A DNA stretch of 33,339 nt from assembly GCF_009923995.1 (NCBI RefSeq), contig NZ_RFSK01000063.1, positions 1 to 33,339 of the forward strand, read 5' to 3'. Shown here in pieces: positions 16,108 to 23,154 of the stretch; position 1 is the stretch's first letter, and every line of letters starts with the position of its first letter. Below the pieces are notes generated by a model. It was not told where the DNA came from. It was given only the letters and a program-made list of their open reading frames with translations, and did no database searches. This stretch comes from Janthinobacterium sp. (GTDB lineage: Bacteria > Pseudomonadota > Gammaproteobacteria > Burkholderiales > Burkholderiaceae_D). Position numbers and translations under genes: made by a program.

Positions 16108-17003
16108 GGCGTGTTATTCACCTGTACTTGTTGCACCAGGGTCACGGCGCCCGTATTGCTGCCCGTCGCCCCCAGCTGCAGCATGACGGAGACCAGTCCC
16201 CGCTGCTGGTTCGCCAGCGCGCTGTAGCTGAACAGGCAGGACTGCACCTGGTCCGCCAGCAGGGCTTGCACGCCGGCGCCCGACAGGGGCGTGGCAGCCG
16301 TATCGGCCGGCTGCAGGGCCGCGATCGCATAGCGGGAATAGCGGCGCAAGGTGCGGCTGGCCGGGTCGCAGACATAGGTGACGGGCGTGGTGACGACCTG
16401 GAAGCGGCGCGTCGGAGAAGGCTGGGGCACCGCCTGCGCCAGGAAGGGATTGCTCTCCAGGGTGACCGTGCTGCCATTCACGGCCGCGACCCTGGCCAGG
16501 TTGCAGCCTTGCGGACCGCTGGCGCAGCTGTAGGCGTCGGGCAGGTTGATGCCCAGGTTGTAGACGGCGATGAAGTCGCCCGCCGCGACGGCTTGCACGG
16601 TGCCGCCGCTGTTCGCCGGCGGCGCGCCGACGATGGTAAATTGCAGCGGATTGGGCACCGGCGTGCCGGCATCGAAGGCCAGCACGGGCCCCAGGCCCGG
16701 CGGATCGTCCTCGGCCAGGTAGCGGCCGCCCGACTTGGTCAGCAGCAGTTCCAGGTAGCGGCCGTTGCCCGTCACGCGCACGCTGTTGGGCAGGGCCAGG
16801 CGGATGTCGCGCGCCATGCGGCGCGTGGCCGTGTCCGCCAAGTCGGCCAGCGCGGCGCGCGCATTCGCGTCGATATAGCCCTGCACGGGCAGGCGGATGA
16901 ACATGGCCACCATGGCACCGACGATGCCCGTGATGACGATCACGATCACCAGTTCGACGAGGGTAAAGCCGCGCGCGCGGCGCCGGGAAAGCGTCGTCAT
17001 CAT
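16104..17003 (-). CDS. mshO: Minor pilin MshO (PilW/GspJ-like)
   Basis: The 299-residue protein starts MMTTLSRRRARG with cleavage before FTLVELVIVIVITGIVGAMV, with Glu at +5 as in most pilins. The large C-terminal region (about 260 residues) includes a cysteine pair in YSCASGPQGCNL and matches MshO/PilW-type minor pilins. The start at 17003 overlaps the mshD stop; a second ATG at 17000 is equally usable. The open frame to 17312 would add a long non-pilin leader and is rejected. It is expected to form the priming tip complex with MshC, MshD and MshP. Confidence 0.9.
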   Translation of the reverse strand: MMTTLSRRRARGFTLVELVIVIVITGIVGAMVAMFIRLPVQGYIDANARAALADLADTATRRMARDIRLALPNSVRVTGNGRYLELLLTKSGGRYLAEDDPPGLGPVLAFDAGTPVPNPLQFTIVGAPPANSGGTVQAVAAGDFIAVYNLGINLPDAYSCASGPQGCNLARVAAVNGSTVTLESNPFLAQAVPQPSPTRRFQVVTTPVTYVCDPASRTLRRYSRYAIAALQPADTAATPLSGAGVQALLADQVQSCLFSYSALANQQRGLVSVMLQLGATGSNTGAVTLVQQVQVNNTP

Positions 17004-17530
17004 GGAATGCTGTTCGGCGCGTAGCGCGTGCGGTAGCCGTCGAGCACCACCTGCGGCTGGCCGCGGAAGGCGACGGCGACGCGGATCTGCAGCGATTCGC
17101 TGGCGGCGATGCCATTCAGGGCGGCCGGCGTGACCGTCACGACGGCGCCATAGCCGGCCGGGAAGGCATTGCCCGCCGCGTCCGTCGTGTAGGCGGCCGC
17201 CTGGGCATAATCGCTGACCTGGTCGTAGGGCCGCGTGCCGCGCGCCGCCGGCCCCGTCGTGCAGTCGGCCGGGCTCGCTGCCGTGGCCGCCGCCGGGTCG
17301 TTCAGCGCGCAAAAGGTGAAGCGGGCCGCCTCGATTTCATCGAGCATGCCTTCGGCGATGACCAGCGCCTGCTTGCGCAATTGCGGGTCGGCGCTGTTGT
17401 TGCTGGTCCAGGACAGCACGCCCAGGATGCCGATCACGGCCACGGAGACGATGACGATGAAGATCACCACCTCGACCAGGGTCACGCCGGCCTGCGCGCG
17501 CCGGGCCGCAAGGCGCCTAGCGGTGCACAT
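17000..17530 (-). CDS. mshD: Minor pilin MshD (PilV/GspI-like)
   Basis: From the ATG at 17530 the protein has 176 residues: MCTARRLAARRAQAG then VTLVEVVIFIVIVSVAVIGILGV. The residue after the cleavage glycine is Val rather than Phe, and Glu is at +5. The family, size and place between mshC and mshO identify MshD. This start lies 14 bases inside the end of mshC, a tight overlap. An in-frame ATG at 17614 would add 28 residues before the pilin leader and is unlikely. Two cysteines (TFCALND, ADCTTG) are close together in the soluble part. Confidence 0.88.
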   Translation of the reverse strand: MCTARRLAARRAQAGVTLVEVVIFIVIVSVAVIGILGVLSWTSNNSADPQLRKQALVIAEGMLDEIEAARFTFCALNDPAAATAASPADCTTGPAARGTRPYDQVSDYAQAAAYTTDAAGNAFPAGYGAVVTVTPAALNGIAASESLQIRVAVAFRGQPQVVLDGYRTRYAPNSIP

Positions 17531-18068
17531 AGCCGGTCTCCGCTTCGACAAGGATCGTGTATTGCTGGCCGCCGCCGCCCACGGCGAGGGCCAGCGCGGC
17601 GGCAAAGTCGCCAAAGGCCGTGTAATAGGGCCGGCCCAGCGGGTCGAAGAAAAACCCCGCCGCCCCGCTGCTCAGCTTGAGCGCATCGGCACGCCCCACG
17701 CACAGCCAGTTGCTCTGCCCGGCGCAATACTGCAGCGTGTACTTGCCGCCCCCGTTGCCGCCGGCCGGCGGCACGACGCGGCTGGCGGGCGTGTCGCAGG
17801 CGGCCGTGAAGCACACGGCGACGCTGTTGCCATCGAGGCGCACGTACACGGGGCGGTTTTGCGCGATGGCCAGCTTTTGCGCATAGCGCAGCATGCCGAC
17901 GGCCTGGTCGGCCAGGCTGCGCGCGTCAAATGTTTCGCGTTGGAAAAACCGCGCGCCTGCCACCGCGGCAAGGATGGCGGCCAGCACCAGCACGGTAATC
18001 AGTTCGATGATGGTAAAGCCGCGCGCCCGCCTGCGCAGGGCGGCGGGGCGGCGCAATTCGGGAGACAC
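17517..18068 (-). CDS. mshC: Minor pilin MshC (GspH/FimU-like)
   Basis: The pilin core begins RRRARG then FTIIELITVLVLAAILAAVAG, with Glu at +5, followed by a GspH-like domain (LADQAVGMLRYAQKLAIAQNRPVYVRLDG) with four cysteines. The start is uncertain. The open frame continues to 18503, but ATGs at 18125 and 18209 fall within or before the terminator hairpin that follows mshA. The GTG at 18068 gives a normal short leader (MSPELRRPAALRRRARG) and 183 residues, so it is preferred. No Shine-Dalgarno is visible for any choice. The ATG at 18125 is the main alternative. Expression must depend on read-through of the terminator or on a promoter I could not see. Confidence 0.8.
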   Translation of the reverse strand: MSPELRRPAALRRRARGFTIIELITVLVLAAILAAVAGARFFQRETFDARSLADQAVGMLRYAQKLAIAQNRPVYVRLDGNSVAVCFTAACDTPASRVVPPAGGNGGGKYTLQYCAGQSNWLCVGRADALKLSSGAAGFFFDPLGRPYYTAFGDFAAALALAVGGGGQQYTILVEAETGYVHR

Positions 18069-18103
18069 GATGGAGAACGATGGTCGCAGCAATGGAAGGC
18101 CCG

Positions 18104-18140
18104 TAAAAAAGCCCAACCGGCGCATGCCTGGCGTTGGGCT
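18104..18140 (-). terminator. Intrinsic terminator after the major pilin gene mshA
   Basis: On the minus strand AGCCCAAC (18140-18133) and GTTGGGCT (18117-18110) form an 8-bp perfect stem with a GC-rich loop region, and a T run follows (complement of 18104-18110). It starts 69 bases after the mshA stop. It points in the direction of the msh operon and would uncouple the abundant pilin message from the minor pilins downstream. Confidence 0.8.
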
Positions 18141-18208
18141 GGATTGACGCATCTGCCATCCGGCCTGGAGCGCGCCATGCTGCCGGCGCGCCGCAGGCGA
18201 TGTCGGCA

Positions 18209-18706
18209 TCAGCGGCAGTTTGCCTGCGTCAAGGCATTTGGATTGATATCGGGCGGCGTGGCGGCCGTAGCTGGCGCAACGGCGGCCACGGCCTGGGTGT
18301 AGGTCAGCACGCAGGCCGTATGACTGGTGTCCGGGGTGATCGTCACGACGCCGCCGTTTGAAACGAAGATATAGTCGCTCAGGCCGCCAGCGGCCACGAC
18401 GATGCCGTCGTCCGTACCGGCCGGATAGCCGGCCACGCCGCGCACGCCCTTGCCTTCCATCGCCACGGTGGTGCCGTCGGCGGGCGAGCCGCTGACCAGC
18501 CACTGCGCGTGGTACATGGCCGAGCCGGCACGCACGGCACCGGCAGCGGCCTGCATCTTGGCGACGCGCGCGTCAGCCGACAGATCGGTAAAACGCGGGA
18601 TCGCCGTTGCCGCCAGAATACCCAGGATGACGATGACGACCACCAGTTCGATCAGGGTGAAACCGCCCTGCGCGCCGCTCTTCAGATTACGTAAGGATTT
18701 GTTCAT
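18209..18706 (-). CDS. mshA: Major MSHA pilin MshA
   Basis: The 165-residue type IVa-like prepilin has a 15-residue leader (MNKSLRNLKSGAQGG) and the mature start FTLIELVVVIVILGILAATAIPRF, the signature of the MshA major subunit. Glu is at +5. Two cysteines near the C-terminus (HTACVL and the penultimate Cys) would form the D-region disulfide. The ribosome-binding site GGAGAG, 5 bases before the ATG, is the best in the cluster, in line with high expression. A terminator follows. The 64-base gap before it carries an 11-bp direct repeat. Confidence 0.93.
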   Translation of the reverse strand: MNKSLRNLKSGAQGGFTLIELVVVIVILGILAATAIPRFTDLSADARVAKMQAAAGAVRAGSAMYHAQWLVSGSPADGTTVAMEGKGVRGVAGYPAGTDDGIVVAAGGLSDYIFVSNGGVVTITPDTSHTACVLTYTQAVAAVAPATAATPPDINPNALTQANCR

Positions 18707-18732
18707 ACCAGCTCTCCAAAATCAATATAAAA

Positions 18733-18756
18733 ACATGAAACCAACACATGAAACCA
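18733..18756. repeat. 11-bp direct repeat upstream of mshA
   Basis: ACATGAAACCA occurs at 18733-18743 and again at 18746-18756, a 13-base period. On the minus strand this is TGGTTTCATGT twice, ending 27 bases before the mshA ATG. It could be a tandem binding site for a regulator. No convincing -35/-10 pair was found in the same gap: the nearest -10-like TATATT (18724-18729) would place transcription start on the ribosome-binding site. Confidence 0.6.
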
Positions 18757-18770
18757 TCGCTGCGCGGCAC

Positions 18771-19277
18771 TCAGTTGGCGACCGAGTCCGGCATTTTCCA
18801 CACCACAATATCTGGTTCCTGGGCGAGCTTTTCCACATCGGCGTCTGCACCCGGCAAGATTACCTTAAATTTCACTGCATCAACCCTCGTCCTGGAAAAA
18901 ATATTGCCATTACTTAACAAATAGATGACTTTTTGTTCTTTTCTGTCGTACAGCCAATTGCCTGCCGGGAGTTTTTCCAGCTCCGGGCCGTAAAATTCTC
19001 CCAGGTAATTGGGCGGTGTTTCCGCCAGCCAGCCGAAGGGGTTTTGCCGCGCCAGCGCGGGCAGTTGCGCGCGCCGGCCTTCCAGGTGCAGCTGCAGGGC
19101 CTTGACGCGCAATCCCGTGCGCAGGCTGCCCAGGGTCTGCGCCACGGTCACGCGCTCCGCCTCGTGCTGATAATACGCAACCCGGCTGAGGAACACCGTC
19201 ACCAGGATGGCGAACACGCACGCCACCACCGCCAGCTCGAACAGGGTATAGCCGTGCTGGCGGCGGCGGGGCGGCAT
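18771..19277 (-). CDS. MshF/MshB-like prepilin
   Basis: The 168-residue protein has a short leader (MPPRRRQHG) followed by YTLFELAVVACVFAILVTVF, a prepilin-type helix with Tyr at +1 and Glu at +5. The rest is soluble, with a charged coil (YYQHEAERVTVAQTLGSLRTGLRVKALQLHLEGR) and a block LARQNPFGWLAETPPNYLGE...NWLYDRKEQKVIYLL. Position between mshG and mshA is where Vibrio has mshF and mshB, so one protein here may fill that place; which of the two it matches cannot be settled by eye. The ATG at 19277 overlaps the mshG stop (TGATG). Confidence 0.8.
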   Translation of the reverse strand: MPPRRRQHGYTLFELAVVACVFAILVTVFLSRVAYYQHEAERVTVAQTLGSLRTGLRVKALQLHLEGRRAQLPALARQNPFGWLAETPPNYLGEFYGPELEKLPAGNWLYDRKEQKVIYLLSNGNIFSRTRVDAVKFKVILPGADADVEKLAQEPDIVVWKMPDSVAN

Positions 19278-20512
19278 CAATGCAGGGCCGCCTTGCCCAG
19301 GTCCCAGATCGGCAGGAAGATACCCAGCGCCAGCACCAGCACCATGGCGCCGAGGAAGACGATGAGTATCGGCTCGATCTGCGCCGACAGCGTCTTCAGC
19401 TCATAATCGACTTCGCGCTCGTACATCTGCGCGATCTCGTCCATCAGGTCGTCGAGCGAGCCCGATTCCTCGCCCACGGCGATCATCTGCAGCACCACGG
19501 GAGTAAACACGTTCGCCGCCACCGAGGTGCGCAAGATGCTCTCGCCCCGCTCGACGCCGTCGCGCATCTGTTCCACGCGCGAGCACAGGTAAGTGTTGTC
19601 GACCGTCTGCGACACCACCGTCAGCGCCTGCACGATGGGCACGCCGCTGCTGCTCGACAGGGCGAAGCTGCGCGCGAAACGGGCCATCGTGCCCTTCAGG
19701 ACGATCTTGCCGGCGATGGGCATGCGCAGCTTGGCGCGGTCCCACTTGAAGCGGCCATCCTTCGTGCCCAGCCAGGCGCGCCAGCCGAAGAAGGCGCCCG
19801 CGGCCAGCATCAGCATCAGCGGCCAGTAGTCGATGGTGAAGCGCGACGTGCCGATCAGGATGCGCGTCATCAGGGGCAGTTCGGCGCGGAAGCTGGCAAA
19901 CACCTTCTCGAACTGGGGAATGACGAAGATATTGACGACCACCATGGCCGCGATCATGGCGAACAGGACGAAGGTGGGGTAGCGCGTGGCCGATTTCACG
20001 CGGGCGCGCATGTCGCGGTCGAATTCCAGGTGGTCGAACAGGCGCAGGAAGACGTCGTCGAGGCGCCCCGTCATCTCGCCCACGCGCACCATCGACAGGT
20101 AGAACGGCGTAAACACCGTGGGATGGCGCGCCATGGCGGCCGACAGTTCGCGCCCCGCGTCGAGCGACTCGCGCACGTCCTTGATGATGCGGCCAAAGGC
20201 GGGGCTGATGGCGGACTCCTGCAGGCCCGCCAGGCCGCGCATGATGGGCACGCCCGCCTTGAGCAGGGTGTACAGCTGGCGGCTGAACAGCTGCACGTCC
20301 ATGGGCGTGACCTTCTTCTCCGTCAGCTTGTCCCACCAGCTCAGCTGGCTGGCGCCGGCGCCCGTCACCGTCTGCCGGGTGGCGCTGATGTCGACGGGCG
20401 TGATGCCGCCCGCCATCAGCTGGTCGGCCACGGCGCCGCTGTCGGCCCCTTCCATCACGCCGGTCAGCAGCTCGCCATTGGCGTTGCGCGCCTTGTAAGC
20501 GAAGAACGGCAC
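19277..20512 (-). CDS. mshG: MSHA inner-membrane platform protein MshG (GspF-like)
   Basis: The 411-residue protein has two GspF domains, each ending in membrane helices: VLFAMIAAMVVVNIFVIPQF and WPLMLMLAAGAFFGWRAWLG centrally, and PILIVFLGAMVLVLALGIFL at the C-terminus. It starts MPFFAYKARNANGELLTG, like other MshG/PilC proteins. The start codon is GTG at 20512, only one base after the mshE stop, so coupled translation is likely. The platform protein transmits ATPase motion from MshE to pilin assembly. Its paralogue in the second system is at 29965-31170. Confidence 0.93.
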   Translation of the reverse strand: MPFFAYKARNANGELLTGVMEGADSGAVADQLMAGGITPVDISATRQTVTGAGASQLSWWDKLTEKKVTPMDVQLFSRQLYTLLKAGVPIMRGLAGLQESAISPAFGRIIKDVRESLDAGRELSAAMARHPTVFTPFYLSMVRVGEMTGRLDDVFLRLFDHLEFDRDMRARVKSATRYPTFVLFAMIAAMVVVNIFVIPQFEKVFASFRAELPLMTRILIGTSRFTIDYWPLMLMLAAGAFFGWRAWLGTKDGRFKWDRAKLRMPIAGKIVLKGTMARFARSFALSSSSGVPIVQALTVVSQTVDNTYLCSRVEQMRDGVERGESILRTSVAANVFTPVVLQMIAVGEESGSLDDLMDEIAQMYEREVDYELKTLSAQIEPILIVFLGAMVLVLALGIFLPIWDLGKAALH

Positions 20513-20513
20513 C

Positions 20514-22217
20514 TCAATCCTCGCTCTGGTTGCTGATGCGCATCGCTTCCATCACCGTCGTGCGGCCCTGGACCACCAGCTGCACGGCGTGGCGCCGCAG
20601 GGTTTCGCCCGCCATCTGCGCCGACGCCACCTTCATGAAGTGGGACGGATCGGCATGGTTGGCCGCGTCCGCCACGGCGCGCGTGATTTCCAGCAATTCG
20701 TACACACCCGTGCGGCCCCGGTAGCCCATGCCGTTGCAGTGCGAGCAACCCTTGCCGTGGAAATACTGGTTGCGCTCGACCAGCTCGCCCAGTTCCAGGC
20801 GCAGCCATTCATATTCGTTCGGCGTGGGCGCGTACGGCGTGCTGCAGCTTTCGCAGATGACGCGCACGAGGCGCTGCGCCAGCACGGCCTGCAGCGAGCT
20901 GCCCACCATGTAGCGGGGCACGCCCATGTCCATCAGGCGCAGCGGCGTGCTGATGGCGTCGTTCGTGTGCAGGGTCGACAGCACCAGATGGCCCGTCATG
21001 GCGGCGCGCAGGCCGATCTGCGCCGTTTCCTGGTCGCGCATCTCGCCGACGAGCACGATGTCCGGGTCTTGCCGCAGGGCCGAGCGCAGCACCCTGGCAA
21101 AGTTCAGCTCGATCTTGTCGTTCACTTGCACCTGGTTAATGCCGGGCAAGCGGTATTCGACGGGGTCTTCCACCGTGATGAGCTTTTTTTCCACGGAATT
21201 GAGTTCGGACAAGGCGCAGTACAGGGTCGTCGTCTTGCCGCTGCCCGTCGGCCCCGTCACCAGCACGAGGCCGTTCGGCCGGCTGACGATGGCGCGGAAC
21301 TGCGCCACCAGCGCGGGCGGCATGCCGATGGCGTCCAGGCGCAGGGTCGTGCCGCCCTGGTTCAGCAGACGCATGACGACGGATTCGCCGTACTGCGTCG
21401 GCATGGTGGAGATACGCACGTCGATGCGCTGGTTTTTCACGCGGATGGCGAAGCGGCCGTCCTGCGGCAGGCGCTTCTCGGAAATATCCAGGTCCGACAT
21501 CAGTTTCAGCCGCAGCGCCAGCGAGCTGGCGATCTTGATGTCGGCCTCGGTCTGCAGGTGCAGCACGCCGTCGATGCGGAAGCGGATCTGCAGCCGGCCT
21601 TCCTGCGGCTCGATGTGGATGTCCGAAGCGCGCACCTGCGTGGCATCCTCGAACACGGATTGCAGCAGCTTGACGATGGGCGCCTCTTCCAGGCCCGGAT
21701 TGACGGCCAGCGCGCCGAAATCGACGGAGACGTCGCCCAGGTCCTGCTCCAGCTCGCGCGTCAGGGTGGAAATGTCTTCCGTGCGGCGGTAGATGCGGTC
21801 GATGGCGGCCAGCACTTCCGTCTCGTTGACGACGGCCAGCTCGATATGGCGCTTGACGAGGCGCGAGATTTCATCGTACGCGAACAGGTCGGTGGGATCG
21901 GACATGCCGACCAGCAAGCCTTCGCGCCGGTCTTCCAGCACCAGCGCGCGGAAGCGCCGCGCCTGGGTTTCCGGCAGCAGCCGCACCAGCTCGGGATTGA
22001 TGTTGAAAAACTTCAGGTTGATGTAGGGAATGTCGAGCTGGCGCGCCAGCGCGCCCGAAATCTGCTCTTCCGTGACAAAACCGTGCTCGACGAAAACCCG
22101 TCCCAGCTTGCGTCCCGAACGCTTCTGCTCCGTCAAGGCCTGGCCCAACTGTTCTTCCGTCAGCAGTTTCTGCTGCACCAAAATTTCACCGAGCCGGACT
22201 TTCTCTGGCCTTGCCAT
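20514..22217 (-). CDS. mshE: MSHA pilus extension ATPase MshE (GspE/PilB family)
   Basis: The 567-residue hexameric motor ATPase starts with an N-terminal MshEN domain: two 24-residue motifs at 8-31 (RLGEIL..., ending AL..Q31) and 37-60 (KLG..., ending Q60) separated by five residues. This is the known c-di-GMP-binding arrangement of MshE. The catalytic part has Walker A GPTGSGKTTTLY, the Asp box ITVEDPVEYRLPGINQVQVN, Walker B region RQDPDIVLVGEMRDQET and a CxxC...CxxC zinc site (CESC, CSHC). A GAGGAG site lies 5 bases before the ATG. It heads the mshE-mshP block and diverges from the second system. No retraction ATPase (PilT) is in the window. Confidence 0.95.
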   Translation of the reverse strand: MARPEKVRLGEILVQQKLLTEEQLGQALTEQKRSGRKLGRVFVEHGFVTEEQISGALARQLDIPYINLKFFNINPELVRLLPETQARRFRALVLEDRREGLLVGMSDPTDLFAYDEISRLVKRHIELAVVNETEVLAAIDRIYRRTEDISTLTRELEQDLGDVSVDFGALAVNPGLEEAPIVKLLQSVFEDATQVRASDIHIEPQEGRLQIRFRIDGVLHLQTEADIKIASSLALRLKLMSDLDISEKRLPQDGRFAIRVKNQRIDVRISTMPTQYGESVVMRLLNQGGTTLRLDAIGMPPALVAQFRAIVSRPNGLVLVTGPTGSGKTTTLYCALSELNSVEKKLITVEDPVEYRLPGINQVQVNDKIELNFARVLRSALRQDPDIVLVGEMRDQETAQIGLRAAMTGHLVLSTLHTNDAISTPLRLMDMGVPRYMVGSSLQAVLAQRLVRVICESCSTPYAPTPNEYEWLRLELGELVERNQYFHGKGCSHCNGMGYRGRTGVYELLEITRAVADAANHADPSHFMKVASAQMAGETLRRHAVQLVVQGRTTVMEAMRISNQSED

Positions 22218-22270
22218 GCTTACTCCTCGACAAATTCGACAGACGACGCACGCCAGCGGCGCGCGTGAGT

Positions 22271-22299
22271 ATTTTATTCCAGAACCTGTTGTTTCTTAA
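22271..22299 (-). promoter_or_regulatory. Candidate mshE promoter with overlapping palindrome
   Basis: On the minus strand TTAAGA (22294-22299) and TAAAAT (22271-22276) are 17 bases apart, matching 4/6 and 5/6 of the sigma-70 consensus; start would be about 47 bases before mshE. A palindrome TTTCTT-A-AAGAAA (22292-22304) covers the -35 element and could be an operator. The 208-base gap to the divergent ABC ATPase gene is AT-rich compared with the coding flanks; I found only a poor plus-strand match (TTGATT at 22319 with TGTACA at 22342). Confidence 0.45.
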
Positions 22300-22425
22300 A
22301 GAAAATATATTCCATTGCTTGATTTTTGTGCATTTCAACACTGTACAAGGAAACACTTGCCGCGCACCAGTACGCATGGCAATAATGGCAGTCGTCCACC
22401 GCCCATTTCGCCCCTGCCTGCCACC

Positions 22426-23154
22426 ATGAACGCCTGCGCCATCGAGTTTCACAACGTGCACAAACAGCTGGACGGCATCGCCGTGCTGCGCGGCGTCGAC
22501 CTGCAGGTGCGGGCGGGGGAACTGTTCGGCCTGGTGGGCGTGAATGGCGCGGGCAAGACCACCCTGCTCAAGTGCCTGTTCGATTTCTGCATGCCGGAAC
22601 AGGGCGGCATCGCCATCTTCGGCCAGCCGCACCGGCACGCCGGGGCGCGCGAGCCCCTGTCCTTCCTGCCGGAACGCTTCCAGGCGCCGTACTACCTGAC
22701 GGGCGATGATTTCCTGCGCTATCTGTTGAGCTTGCACAATGTGCGCCACGATGACCAGGCCGTGCAGCACATCCTGGCGGCGCTGGAACTGGCACCGGCT
22801 GCCCTGCGCCGTCCCGCGCGCACGTATTCCAAGGGCATGATGCAGAAACTGGGCCTGGCGGCCTGCTGGCTGTCGGGCAAGCGCCAGCTGGTGCTGGACG
22901 AACCGATGAGCGGACTCGACCCGAAGGCGCGCGCGCAATTCAAGCAGGTGCTGCGCCAGGCGCAGGTGCAGGGCCGCGGCGCCCTGTTCACCTCGCATGC
23001 GCTGGCCGACGTGGACGAGCTGTGCGACCGCATGGCCATCCTGCACCAGGGCCGCCTGCTGTTTACGGGCACGCCCGCCGAATGCCGCGCGCGCCACGGC
23101 GGCGCGGCCGATGCCAGCCTGGAGCAGGCATTCTTGAATTGCATCGCGACATGA
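22426..23154 (+). CDS. ABC transporter ATP-binding protein, orphan
   Basis: The 242-residue nucleotide-binding subunit has Walker A GVNGAGKTTLLK, a Q-loop-like FLPERFQAP, signature YSKGMMQKLGLA in place of LSGGQ, Walker B QLVLDEPMSGLD and a switch histidine in LFTSHALADVDE. This pattern fits CcmA/NatA-type ABC-2 exporters. No permease gene is adjacent. Its stop overlaps the start of the ExeA-like gene (ATGA), so it is the first gene of the second pilus-like operon. In Myxococcus an ABC transporter (PilGHI) is needed for type IV pili, which makes a role in assembly or export thinkable here. Start: ATG at 22426, no clear ribosome-binding site; upstream in-frame sequence to 22315 is not family-like. 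Confidence 0.88.
   Translation: MNACAIEFHNVHKQLDGIAVLRGVDLQVRAGELFGLVGVNGAGKTTLLKCLFDFCMPEQGGIAIFGQPHRHAGAREPLSFLPERFQAPYYLTGDDFLRYLLSLHNVRHDDQAVQHILAALELAPAALRRPARTYSKGMMQKLGLAACWLSGKRQLVLDEPMSGLDPKARAQFKQVLRQAQVQGRGALFTSHALADVDELCDRMAILHQGRLLFTGTPAECRARHGGAADASLEQAFLNCIAT

Noticed and set aside
17517..18503. MshC starting at 18503
   Set aside because: The extension is an out-of-frame reading of mshA and crosses its terminator; it would bury the pilin leader.
20589..22268. A 559-codon plus-strand frame opposite mshE
   Set aside because: Complement of a well-conserved ATPase gene; product composition is that of a shadow frame.
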